Positions 1-10,795 of a stretch of DNA of 64,000 nt are shown piece by piece (the stretch's first letter is position 1; each line of letters begins with the position of its first letter). A program made the translations under genes and the position numbers. The notes under the pieces are model-generated. The model made no database searches, was not told the origin of the DNA, and saw only the letters and a program-made list of their open reading frames with translations. The DNA is from Channa striata (lineage: Eukaryota > Chordata > Actinopteri > Anabantiformes > Channidae): the NCBI GenBank assembly GCA_033026295.1, contig CM065185.1, positions 3,162,001 through 3,226,000 of the forward strand, written 5' to 3'.

Positions 1-303
1 AACTATTAACTCTATAAATAGACCTGAAATGTTGTGTCTGCCAGGAGTAAAATCGAATTAGCATGTGACATAAATAATAAACATTATTTTTGCAACATTG
101 CTTTAGACATAAAATCATCCAAAAGATTAAAACAGTGTACACATATTTAAACCTCACTGTTTTATTTGACTGAATCTTCTACATGTGTTGAATGTTTGTT
201 TGAACAAAGTGGACATAATTGATAGTTTGCTCTAAAGATTATTGTAGTGTTGTAGTATTGTAACTTATGTATTACACATTCTGTTTGTTTTGTTTTTTTG
301 CAG

Positions 304-3300
304 GTGCTCCAGCCATCTTTATCTCGGCATGGGTGATTACGAAGGCTTATTTAAAAGATCCTGGGTGTGTTATTCCTACGTCTTTGTTTTAATCTTGTCG
401 ATTAAAGTGAAGTTATCATCACCAGTTTCAGTTTAGATTAAAATGGGTTGAATTCAAGCCTTCCCCCTGTCAGGGAGACATATGACTGCAAATGCAAATG
501 CATATTTACAAGAAGAAATAACATCTATGATAGGAGGGTGATTAATCGCTGGTCTCAGTGGGGGTTTGGGGGAAATTTATAATTTGTGACATGCAAAGAA
601 ATAAACAACAAGGGCTGAGTGTGACCATGCTATCCTAAAAGGCCATAATGCTGTAATTTTTATTAGTTAGGACGTGATGTTTTAGCGCATAGAAATAATT
701 AGAACAAGACCCAGTAATGGGTGGTGGTTGGCGGCTACAGTGGGACAGCTACACCGATCAGCCATAACTTTTTGACCACCCATCTAATTTCGAGTAGTTC
801 TCCTGTTTGCTGCCAAAACAGCCCTGACCCATCAAGGCATGGACATCACGAGAATTCTGAAGATATCATTAGCGGATCCTTGAAGTCGTTTAATTTGCTA
901 GACAGGGCCCTTGCAATTTGGACTTTTGCCAGTACATCTCACAGATTCTTGATTATCTATTTCAAAACATTTTGCAGTGTGGCAGGAGCGTCTTTCAGCG
1001 GGGTAAAGGGTGAACTTGTCATTCCATTTGAATGGCAGGCCCCACGGTTTCCCAGCAACCCAATGTCCAAAGCATCACACTGCCTCCATGTAATGGCACA
1101 CCAGGACCCCCTCTCCTATTTCTCTGTGGCTACAGTAGCTCTTCCAACTGAATCAGACTACACAGGCCAGCCACTTGTGACCCTTAGCCTGTCACGGGTT
1201 CACCAGTTTTCCTTCTGGTAGCTCCTGGCACTGTAGACATCCTGCTCGAGCTGCAGTTTTGGAGTCGATCTCACCACGTCATCTAGCCATCACAATGTGG
1301 CCTTTTGTCAAAATAATCAAATCTTTCAGGGACAATCTGTTCACATCCTGCCTGATATATACCACTAAAATCCAGGTGCAACAAGATAACCTGTGTTATT
1401 TACTTCACCTATGAATGGTTATAATGTTATGGCTGACATATTACCATGTTTTTAACCAAGTGAGACAGCCACAACCAGCGCAAGCTAAATGTACCTACTT
1501 CTCCTACTTGTTTTCTGTAATTTTTATCATTTCTAATTGAATAATTAGTAGTTAGTAGTTAAACCTATTATGAGACAAAACTACTTACCTGTGCTGCTAA
1601 TAAATTGGCCATAAACTCTGACTCTATAGTGAATTTCATATGGTTTAATCTTTAATGTGGTTAAATGTTTAAGTGTGTTAGATTAGAAAGATATTCAGGA
1701 AATGCAGATAGAAATGAGCTACAGTAAAAGCCAAATCTGCTACAACATTCAGTTTATGGGATTAAGGTTTTTATACATGGTCTCTGGCAATTAAATTCAA
1801 TTAGGCTAAAGGACTTTGGGCTAAAGGAAGACATTTTGTTTAGAGATAAGTGAACCAAGGTAATTTATGCATCAGTTTTTTCCTTAAACCCTGTGGCTGC
1901 TCTGACTTTAGTTTGAAGGTTTGTTTTACTGGGCCACTTTTTTTGTCTCTTGTTTTTAAATTAGTTTGCATTTACCACCTTATCTCTTCTGACAGGTGCT
2001 GGGATATGATTGATGACAGGCCATGGTGGATCATCAAAACCCCCATTTTAGTCACCATACTGGTGAGTCACGGTACCTCATTTTTCAGCAGGCTACAGTG
2101 ATTTACAGGCTCTTATTGCTCTGAGTTATGCAGCCGTCTACTGTCTCAACAGGTGAACTTTTTCCTTTTCATCTGTATAATCCGGATTTTGCAACAGAAA
2201 ATGAACTGCCCCGACATTGGCAGGAAGGAATCCAATCAATATTCGTAGGTTTTTCAGTTCAAACCTTAATCTTAGCTTGGGTTACAGTTATTTCTTATCA
2301 AATGAAAGGGAATCAATTATTATGCTGAGCAATATAATACAGCTTTTGACTGTTTAAGCACGACTTCTTTTAACTTTTTAATGTTTTTTTCATTTTTAGG
2401 AGACTGGCAAAATCCACACTGTTGTTGATACCTCTGTTTGGCATAAACTACATCATTTTTGCCTTTATCCCTGACCACATTCACCCACAAGTCAGGATGG
2501 TATTCGATCTTATTCTCGGATCTTTTCAGGTAATCCAGCTGCTTGGCAACATTACAACTTTCCAAAAGAGAGACAGAAACACTCCTACTTACTGATAAAT
2601 TGAGACAACTGATGTACCTAATTCTATTTAGAGAGCTACATCCAAAGGGTCCCACATGTACGTCACCAGATAGAAAACAACAATCAACTACATACAGTAA
2701 TGGTACATTAAAGCAGTTTAGCTTAGAGTCCCTTTAGCTGAACAAGCAAATTATTGTTTTAATGGATGTGTTTTACTTTAAATACTTGAATAAAGAGATT
2801 ACTGAGCATTAAACTGAACATAAACACTGTCTGCCAAGTTCAATGATGAAAACCTAGCAATGGAAAGTATTCTTCGTTTACATCAGTTTTAGCTCAGAAT
2901 GATATCTCCTGGGAAGTATTCCCAGAGATTCAAATGATTAACCTCCTGTCTAGGTCTGAAGTTGGTCCTAATCTTACCACCATTATTCATACACAAACAT
3001 TTTGAGTGTTTCCCCAGCTGTACTGTCACACTGGTATTTGGTTTCAGCAACAGCTGTTATTTGGCATTTGGTTTTATCTACTTCTTTCTCCGACAGGGTT
3101 TTGTTGTTGCGGTTTTGTACTGCTTTCTGAACGGAGAGGTGAGTTAATTCAAACAAAGATCCACTCTTTACGGTATTAGCTGTTCTTTCATGTCTGTAGC
3201 CTAAATCTCACTTCAAGTCCCCTTTCTGTGAGTCATGCACTTTTATCAGCCCTTCTTTGTCTTGTTTGTTTACCTCCTCATCTTTTTTGCAGGTGCAGTC

Positions 3301-3484
3301 AGAGATTAAGCGTAAGTGGCGCAGATGGATGCTGCAGAGGTTCCTGGTTTCGGACACTAAGTACCAGCAGCCATCCATTGGCAGCAATGGAAACAACTTC
3401 AGCACGCAGATCACAATGTTGACCAAATGCAGCCCTACAACACGGCGGGCATCAACGTGTCAGGAGCACCTCTCTGCCTTTTGA
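304..3484 (+). CDS. vipr1: VIP/PACAP receptor 1, last six coding exons (5' part outside window)
   Basis: Class B (secretin-type) G-protein-coupled receptor for VIP and PACAP, acting at the plasma membrane mainly through Gs and cAMP. Coding exons: 304-364, 1996-2062, 2153-2244, 2400-2529, 3097-3138, 3293-3484 (stop TGA). They encode 193 residues, from TM4 to the C-terminus. TM4 is in the first exon; the second holds extracellular loop 2 with the conserved Cys-Trp (CWDMIDDRPWW) and TM5; then comes intracellular loop 3, TM6 with the class B motif PLFGINYI, TM7 ending in GFVVAVLYCFLNGE, and helix 8 plus tail. The exon sizes 61/67/92/130/42 resemble the usual secretin-receptor pattern. The tail (KYQQPSIGSNG, STQITMLTKCSP) matches VIPR1 and not VIPR2 or the PACAP type 1 receptor. 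Ligand-binding ectodomain and TM1-3 lie upstream. The second intron of the visible part (365-1995) carries a degenerate Tc1-like element. Identity is firm; a or b paralogue is undecided. Confidence 0.93.
750..1440 (-). mobile_element. Internally deleted Tc1/mariner-like transposon, degenerate
   Basis: The ends are inverted repeats: CACCGATCAGCCATAAC near 752 and the complementary GTTATGGCTGACA near 1426-1438, each next to a TA, as expected for Tc1-family target sites. On the minus strand near 1230-1330 the sequence reads like the start of a Tc1-like transposase (KGHIVMAR..., the N-terminal helix-turn-helix), followed by other transposase pieces. The copy is only about 0.7 kb, has stops in frame and lacks much of the middle, so it is inactive. 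It sits in a vipr1 intron, antisense to the gene. Family assignment rests on recognising the terminal repeats. Confidence 0.75.
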
Positions 3485-5530
3485 ATGATGACTCCTTTTT
3501 TGGTTTTTTCTACGTACTTACTGAAAACGTAGTGTGCTGAATGTCAATATGGCAGTTTAGTAGTGAAGGTAATATTTGCTCATTTTAATCTCAACTGTTT
3601 CCTGTCAATAAGTGACAAGTGTTTTTTTTTTTTTGCCTGGATGGAACAGCATCTGAAACCACTATGAAAACACCACACCTATTCGGTGAATGGGTTTCAA
3701 AAATAGCTTTACAGGAAACATTGATAGCCAATATAAAATACACAGAAATGCAGGCAGATGATTGTTTTAGTGGCAAGTATTAACCAGGCCAGTGTCACAC
3801 AGACAGTTCATACCAAGATGTAATGCTTTATTGAGATAAAACAAAAAACCTGAATCACACTAACTAAGTTACTGAATAAATGAATATGATCTTTGTGATC
3901 ACTGAGGAAGTTGAAAGGAAATTCAATTCTTGGCCAGCATTTTCCTTTTTGATGTTAAGCAATAGATGGCCAGAGCCAGAGAAAAGCTGTGTCCTTTAAG
4001 ACAGAAGATGTTTATTAAAAGGGTGTGTTACACAAGGGGATTCCAAGCACTTAACCTAAGGGCCATGTTGTTCAGGGGACCAACGGAAACGACTTCAATG
4101 ACAGTGTCAAGTTGTCGTGAACCGTAGTCATAGAGGAGGAATCTATGGCATAACCCACAAATTGGACATTCCAGTCCTGTCTATGACAGATTTATAAGGG
4201 GCATACAATTTGCTGAATTACTGCCGGATAACATTCCCAAGGAGAGACCAAAGCTTCCGCTTCTGAAATTTATCTCGAATCACAAAAGCTTTTAGTTTTG
4301 TTCGAGTAGCTTAACAGATTTTAAATGTTCCTTTTTCTTCAACTAATGGACCAGATGTTTTCCATTATTAGTCCTAAATACATAACAATGTCCATACAAA
4401 CCTTGCAACAATGAATCACTTTCATTGATTCTATTGCATGGACAATTCATTTCAGTACTTATGTTTTTAGTTTCTTATTAAGTTTTATTCCTTTTACTTC
4501 ATGCTGACAGTTTAAGGCCACTCTGTTTCAGACTGAAATATTTTAGACACTGTTTTGTGAATTGTCATGAAATTTCACACAGACATTTAGAGTCTGTAAG
4601 ATTGTTCCTCTAGCACCACAGTGAGGTTCACATATGGGGATTTGAGTGAAATGTCAGAATATTTTTTCATATGTATAGGCAGTGCCATATTTTACGCGGA
4701 AGTCATGTGGGTGTTTGATGTTTACTTTAGTCTCCTTTCTTGTTCTGGTTGTACATACCGGTGTGTGTTAAACTAAACCTGACCTGTAACTAACTGATAG
4801 TACCTCAGACTACATGTCTTACACAATTTGTGTATATAATGTGAAAGTGTAGACTTGGCTAATAAATAGGTTTATGATATGTTTTATGGTGATGACTTTG
4901 GGAGCTCAGGTGTCAACTGGAAATTGATGTTTACATTTGAAAGTGTACAGTATATTTCTCCATTATGTTGTTTGTATGTCAGTGTCACTTATTTTTACCA
5001 TGTAACTTTTATGTAAATATTGCAAATTGTACAGTTTGTGAAGTCAGCAGTAAAGACGTTATTGAACAAAATGTCCAATGAAGACAACGAAAACCACTTG
5101 CACTGTGAAAAGGTCTTTTTTGTTGTTCCACATGAAAATGAGAGTCGTCACGGAAACCAGCAGAATCAACCATTCATTTTGTTTGTGTTTAAATAAAACA
5201 AACTGGTAATGAAGAAAATATATGAAATTACATAACAACAACAAAAAAAAGATGTATAAACAACATTTTATCTTTTTATAAAAGAAATGTGGAGCATTAT
5301 TCTTAGACTTGGCATGTATCTATCTACTCTGTTGTAAAACACAAGATAAAACAATCTAACACTGAGTGATTTCATAACATTTTATCTGTAGAGACCAAAC
5401 TCAATTGTTACCCTGGAACATTCTGACCCTAAGCTAATTGTGGGCAAATGATTACAATGAGTACAATTGTTTATCTCAATGCTGATGTTACATCATTAAC
5501 CTCATTGCACCAACAGTCTTTTCAGCTCAG
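3485..5530. other. Convergent 3' UTR space between vipr1 and klhl40
   Basis: No coding gene is seen. This must hold the 3' UTRs of vipr1 (plus) and klhl40 (minus). Plus-strand AATAAA signals occur at 3875-3880 and 4861-4866. Minus-strand AATAAA signals (TTTATT on the plus strand) occur at 3827-3832 and 4011-4016. If the distal signals are used, the two transcripts would overlap by roughly 0.8-1 kb. Around 4550-4660 there is a stretch resembling a dispersed fish repeat (GAAATTTCACACAGACATT). Extents are not resolved. Confidence 0.5.
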
Positions 5531-8500
5531 TTACAACTTGGTGAGACGCAGAGTGTTGAGACGCACTCGAACAATAGTGGAGCCCTCTGCATAGCTAATC
5601 TCTCGCAAAATCCCATTCCAGCACTTCTCTTCCTCATCATATCTGTGGGAAAGACAAATATGTTTCTGTTTAGGGCCTATGGCATCATGAAATAACAATC
5701 GTGATCTCAACCCGTTTTGTCTACAGAGACTACTTGACATGAAAAGTATACTCTTGTCATGTTCCAATAATAACAGTATAGTGAAGGAATGGAAAAGTTA
5801 AACTTTCAATGTGAGATAAACTTTTCCTGTGAAGAATTGTTTTTTTCTCAATTTTACATCCAAGTTCACTTCATGTGGATCAGGACCCTGTAATTGGAAT
5901 ATTTCACCAGAATGCAGCCATTATATAAATGTGTTGAAAGTTTAATTTTATTCAACATTTCTGTCAACAAATGCTGTGAACAATGTATTTATGTGTCTTC
6001 CAATACTAACTAAAGATGTAAATCTTTAGGTCAATAATTTCCTGGACAGATTTTTTAAATAACATGGGCACAAATAAGCCTTTTGTTGGTCTGTATTCCC
6101 AAACATGATTTAAACAAAAGAAAGCTGTGCATTTTTTTAGGACTATTGTCAGATGAGAACTAACATTACATACATTTGGCACTCTATTGGATCAAAGCTG
6201 GAGAAGACTAAGATTGACCAGACCAATCTTATTCAAACCTTGGGTAGAATCAGTTTATAAAAGTGTTTTTGTCGATAAGTAGAAAAACAGAGAAAACCCT
6301 AGGCTCATCATGTAAACTCCAAATAAGCCTTTTGTTGGTCTGTGCTCACGCCCTTCACTGGTTGACCTGTGGAGCTAATAGCAATGCTTTACTGTAGCCC
6401 TCTGTATTTAATACGTATAGTTATCATTAAAACATTTGTTAATTTCTATCTGCTTAGCTATAGTATAGTGTAGCTAAGCAGATAAAAGTGTTTATTAATG
6501 TATTTATGTACAACTTTAATTCTTCCTGTGGACATCCATAGGTGGATGTGATTTTGAGGATTGTGCCTTTAGATTAGAAATAACACTTCCACTGAAATTA
6601 CTTTAGGAAAATACCTTCTTCTTCAGTGTTGCAGCTTGTGGAACCACTTTTAATGTTATTTGAGCACCAAATGGTACATGTCTGCACTGCTATAGCACCT
6701 TTCTGTCTGTTGGTACTCAAAGTGCTTCACACTGCTTCTTATTTACGGCCTCACAATCACACATACACTCATGCACTAATGGGGGAGCTGCTATAGAGCC
6801 GGAGCAGCTAAGTGGGGGTTCAGCGTCTTGCTCAAGGACACTTCGATGTTAGCCGGAGGTGCCGGGGATCGAGCAAGCCCTGAAGGATTGGTGGATGACT
6901 GTGCTGCCTACTGCGCCACAGACACCTCCTGACTACTGTTATAACAGAATCTTGAAAATTTTAAACCCGTCGGTTGAATTTCTTCTGCTAAATTGATACA
7001 TTTTTGATTGTGAATGTTAAACAGGGGACTTGCACTCACTGGCCACTTTATTAGGTACACCTGTACATTCTAATACAATCCAATACAGCAGCTATGCAAA
7101 GAATTCAGATTTTACATTTGTCAGTTTTTAAGCTGGAACCCTCACAAAGGTGATAATTCTAACATGTGTTTATGACTGAGGTCAAAGTGGTTAGTGGAGA
7201 TGTACAGGAGGACATTATTAGAAGAGATGGTTCTAAGTTTTTGGCCAGCATGTTTAAAATGAACATTAGAAGCACCTCCTATTATTTGACATCAGTCATA
7301 AACACATATTAGAATTATTACCTTTGTGAGAGTTCCAACTTAAAAACTATCAAATTAAAACCTCGTAAATCAGAAAGCATGGCAGAGCTGCGGTATTGGA
7401 TTGTATTAGAATGAACAGGTGTACCTAATAAAGTGGCCAGTGAGTGTAAATTATAGCGTTACTCTACTGGCCTCTCACCTCCAGACGTCAGTCATCTCTG
7501 TTGGGACGGGCTCTTCACTGGTTTCAGTGGGCATCATGGCAAAGCCGCCCACAGCATACAGGAAGCCTCCCATAGAAATCAGGTTGAGGGAACTCCGCTC
7601 CTGAGGGAAATCTGGGAACTCAGACCACCTGTGGCACCATAGGACAATAACCACACATACAGAGGGATGTGATAACGAAGTTAAATAAGCTGCTATATTG
7701 CTGTGTGATACTCAGCCATTTTACCATCCAATGATCTGCTATTCACACTTGATGAGTCATTTCACTATTGTGGACAGATGATTCACCTGATAATGATGAT
7801 ATAAAGTGGGTTACATTAACAAAACGAAAGTCGTCTCACTTGTTTGTGGCAATGTCGTAGACCTCCACAGAGCTGGTAAGACCTGCATCGGTGACTCCTG
7901 TCACGACGAAGATCTGGTCTTTGTGGATGGTGACACCAAACAGGGAGCGGGCCGTTTTCAAAGGAGCAAGGTCTTTCCACTCAAACTTTGTGGGGTTGTA
8001 GACACAGACTCTTTTCATACATTTTCTGCGTAAAACATTTCAAATTATGTGTTAAATTGTCTTTCCAATATTTATTGTTATTTATTTAATTCTACTGGAA
8101 TTATAGGGTGGAGTTTAATTCACATTAGACATTAAAAGCCTGCATTTCTCAGTCTATGCTACATAATTTTTTCTATACATTTAGCTGCTCAAATAACATT
8201 AAAAGTGGTTCCACAAGCGACAACTCTGAAGAGATCTTTTCCTAAAGTAGTCTCGGTGGAAGTGTTATGTCCACAGGAGGAATTAAAGTTGTAGATAAAT
8301 AAATTAATAAACACTTTTATCTGCTTAGCTGCAGTATACTGTGTGTAAAAAAAATCACAAGTACAGGGTCTACAGTAAATTTTGATTGTTCTTTTTTAAA
8401 TCTGTCTCTTATGACTTGAAATGCTGAAAAAAATAGTTGAAATCCTTTTTTTCTGGGTTTAGTTCTAACATTTCAATAGCTACAGTTATGTCACAGTAAC

Positions 8501-9726
8501 AAATTACAGATTGTGTGCTCTATATTGAAAGAGGAACATCAAATTATAATAATTATTATAATTTGATGTTTATTAATTATTAATAAAAGTGCGACATACT
8601 TGCTCTCAGACTTTCCTCCAATAACGTAAACAAGACCATTGTGTGATACAGTTCCATGGGCATATACTTCATAAGGCAGAGGGTCCGATTCTCCCCATTT
8701 GAATGACCTGTGGAAAGAAAATGACATATCACCATTGAGTGATGAAAGTAACTCAATTATAACAACAATTAGTGAAAAAAGAACGATGGACATGTTCAGG
8801 AATTCAAGAAGCCACGCTGCTCCCCAAACAACCATATGTGCAAGATAAACTTAAAATTATAATTATAAAATAATGAGCTGAAGGTGAAAAACACATTCTC
8901 AGCAAGCTGGAAACAATGTTGCTCTTCATGGAAAGTCGACATTTTGGATACATTGATGAAACACTTCTTAATTATGTCAGTTACTGTTTCTGCACTTCTG
9001 TAATGTTTGTAGCATCTGTATGTGGCTGTGTTGCATTAAATCGGCATCACTGACCACAGAAAAGCACTGGAAAGAGCTTTGAACTGCATTATATATTCCA
9101 AAAGAGTTTTACCTTCACAGTGTGTTTTCAATGAGATGATGGCAAGAGCTTTGACTAGTAATAATTTTGATGTCTGTACTTACTGCCTGTCATAGATCAT
9201 GACAGAGTCCAGAGCGTGCTCTCCATCCTTCAGTTCCTTCCCTCCAACAACAAAGATGGAGTTCTCGGCTTCAGTCAGCCCAAACAAACAGCGAGGATTT
9301 GGTTGCGAAGGCATCCCTAACCATTCTAAACTCGTTGGGTCAAGCTGGGGAGGAAGAAAGTGAAATACACAAGAAACCCACATTTTGTAGATGTACGAAA
9401 AGAAAGAAAAGACCAATCCTGAAAACACTGTTTGTATTCATTTGACAAAGAGCTAAAGGAGGTTTCAGCTACCTGTAGGAAGTAAGAACTGAATGGTTCC
9501 TCTTTGTCCTCCTCATTGTAGATGAGTCCTCCAACTACAAACACCTGGTTCTCCCTGGTCACTAGGCTGCTGTGGTTCTTGGGAATTTCTGTAGATTCTG
9601 ACACTACGAAGCATTCGTTTTCTACAGGGTCATAGGCCACAGACCCCGTGTTATTGATCATAAGTATCAGGTCCATCTCAAACATCCCAAAGCGAGGATT
9701 GTTGTTGAGTATACCAGGCAAGTACC

Positions 9727-9759
<33 letters not shown>

Positions 9760-10612
9760 TATCCTCTTTTCTCCCCTCTCCTTCCTTTACCCCATCACTG
9801 CTGGGCTTCTTTGGCTTCGGAAGACGTCCTCGGTGGGCATCTTTGACAAAATCCAACTCTTTCTTGAGCTCCTGGCTGAAACGGATGTATTCGTGGCGCT
9901 CCACTTTTTCTTTAAAGTACTCTAAAGGTATGAGCCTGAAGCGGACGCAGTGCAACAGCTCTGGCAGTTCCTTAAGCCGGTTTGACTCATCGTGTCGGAC
10001 CCAGTCCATCAAAGATTCAAACACCTGCTCCTCCCGCTCTACGTTGAGGGCATCTGAGGTGATGATCATGGCCAGCTCACTTGCGCCCAGCTGCAGGAAG
10101 TCCTGGTCCCTGGTAATAACCTGGTAGCGTTCACAGATGAACTCCCTTGCAGCCAGAACAAGCCTGGGACAATCCAGCAGTAGCCCTAGCCTGAAGATGG
10201 ACAAACAGTTTCCAAGTACTAGTTTGTCCTGGAGGTAGGTCACACACACAGAGAAGATGGAGGGAATCTGGTACATGTTAGCAATCATGAAGATATCCTG
10301 GACATTCTGTTCGGTTAGATTAATGTCAGAGGTGTATAAGTAACGAAGGATCATCCCCATAACAGCAGGCTCCACATCTTTGAGCACAATCTCACGCTTC
10401 TTGCTCTCTTCCAGTTCAGACAGGAACATGGCCTTGAAGAAGGGACTGCTGGCTGCCAAAACCAAGCGATGGCAAGGGAACGTCTTGTCCTGGACTTTGA
10501 GAACACAGTCTACAAATTTATCATTGTCCAAGAGATCGCACAGTCCATCCTGAAGCAGGGTCTGTTGGTACATCCGAGGCTGCTCTGCCGGGTCTATAGT
10601 CAAGGCAGCCAT
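5531..10612 (-). CDS. klhl40: Kelch-like protein 40 (BTB-BACK-Kelch muscle protein)
   Basis: Striated-muscle sarcomere protein. The family normally supplies Cullin-3 substrate adaptors, but KLHL40 is known to stabilise nebulin and leiomodin-3, and its loss in humans causes nemaline myopathy. Coding exons in transcript order: 10612-9473, 9344-9184, 8707-8600, 8025-7840, 7628-7479, 5642-5531 (stop TAA). They total 1857 nt, 618 residues (human 621). The first exon holds the BTB domain (about 30-130, VDCVLKVQDKTFPCHRLVLAA), BACK (about 135-240), a charged linker with nine Glu in a row at 287-295, and the first Kelch blade. The other exons hold further blades, with GG motifs such as VFVVGG, IFVVGG and VYVIGG. 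Start: first ATG after a TATA box about 180 bp upstream, context AAAATGG. The last intron (5643-7478) is rich in repeats. The C-terminus RLNTLRLTKL matches the family. Confidence 0.96.
6447..6667. repeat. Dispersed repeat, left arm of an intronic inverted pair
   Basis: About 200 bp that recur in reverse orientation at 8183-8345. It starts with a hairpin: a perfect 14-bp stem (6447-6460 with 6471-6484) around a 10-base loop. Shared blocks include AGATAAAAGTGTTTATTAAT, TTCCTGTGGACAT and CTTGTGGAACCACTTTTAAT. This copy carries about 46 extra bases (near 6536-6580) absent from the partner. It looks like an old non-autonomous DNA transposon; family not recognised. Confidence 0.75.
6690..6930. repeat. 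Dispersed fish repeat, hAT-MITE-like
   Basis: A block with the landmarks of a very common teleost element: CAAAGTGCTTCACACTGC, ACACTCATGCACTAATGGGG, CTTGCTCAAGGACACTTCGA, GGGGATCGAGCAAGCCCTGA and TACTGCGCCACAGACACC. A second diverged and split copy lies at 34060-34530. It is non-coding and sits in the last klhl40 intron. The hAT assignment is from memory of similar repeats. Confidence 0.65.
7033..7446. mobile_element. 414-bp fold-back MITE
   Basis: The ends are near-perfect inverted repeats of over 50 bp, beginning CACTCACTGGCCACTTTATT and continuing through AGGTACACCTGT and CATTCTAATACAATCC. Inward, the arms stay complementary (AAGCTGGAACCCTCACAAAG against AAGTTGGAACTCTCACAAAG; GTGTTTATGACTGA in both), so almost the whole element is one imperfect palindrome with no coding capacity. 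It lies in the last klhl40 intron, and its edge is only about 32 nt from the exon 5 donor at 7478. I did not find a convincing target-site duplication. Confidence 0.85.
8183..8345. repeat. Dispersed repeat, right arm of an intronic inverted pair
   Basis: Reverse-complement copy of 6465-6667, in klhl40 intron 3. The two arms bracket coding exons 4 and 5 of klhl40. It lacks the roughly 46-base insert of the left copy. Confidence 0.75.
8535..8570. repeat. Perfect 36-bp AT-rich palindrome
   Basis: The first 18 bases (AACATCAAATTATAATAA) are exactly the reverse complement of the next 18, with no spacer. It lies in klhl40 intron 3, about 30 nt beyond the donor at 8599. Confidence 0.9.
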
Positions 10613-10748
10613 TTTGTTTTGCCACCTGGTTCTGCTCGGTTTTGTTGAGCACCCTACTTACTCCCCACAACAGTACAGGACTGTCACTGTTCACAGGACT
10701 GATCAGATTGCTGTGGGTAGTCTCTACGGATTGGTTGCCTAGTGGCTG

Positions 10749-10795
10749 CAGCTGTCTGTGGCTGTCAGATGCTCTGTAAGTCACAAGTATTTATA
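10749..10795 (-). promoter_or_regulatory. klhl40 core promoter: TATA box and E-box
   Basis: On the minus strand TATAAATA spans 10795-10788, inside CTATAAATAC, which is also one base from a MEF2 site. An E-box CAGCTG lies at 10749-10754. A start about 30 nt beyond the TATA box would give a 5' UTR of about 150 nt before the ATG at 10612. TATA plus E-box or MEF2-like sites fit a muscle gene, but use of these sites is inferred. Confidence 0.55.

Noticed and set aside
721..1221. Open frame of 166 codons on the plus strand
   Set aside because: It is antisense to a decayed Tc1-like transposase between terminal inverted repeats, not a gene.
9648..10127. Ser-rich 159-codon frame on the plus strand
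   Set aside because: Exact antisense shadow of klhl40 exon 1; the Ser run mirrors the poly-Glu codons.
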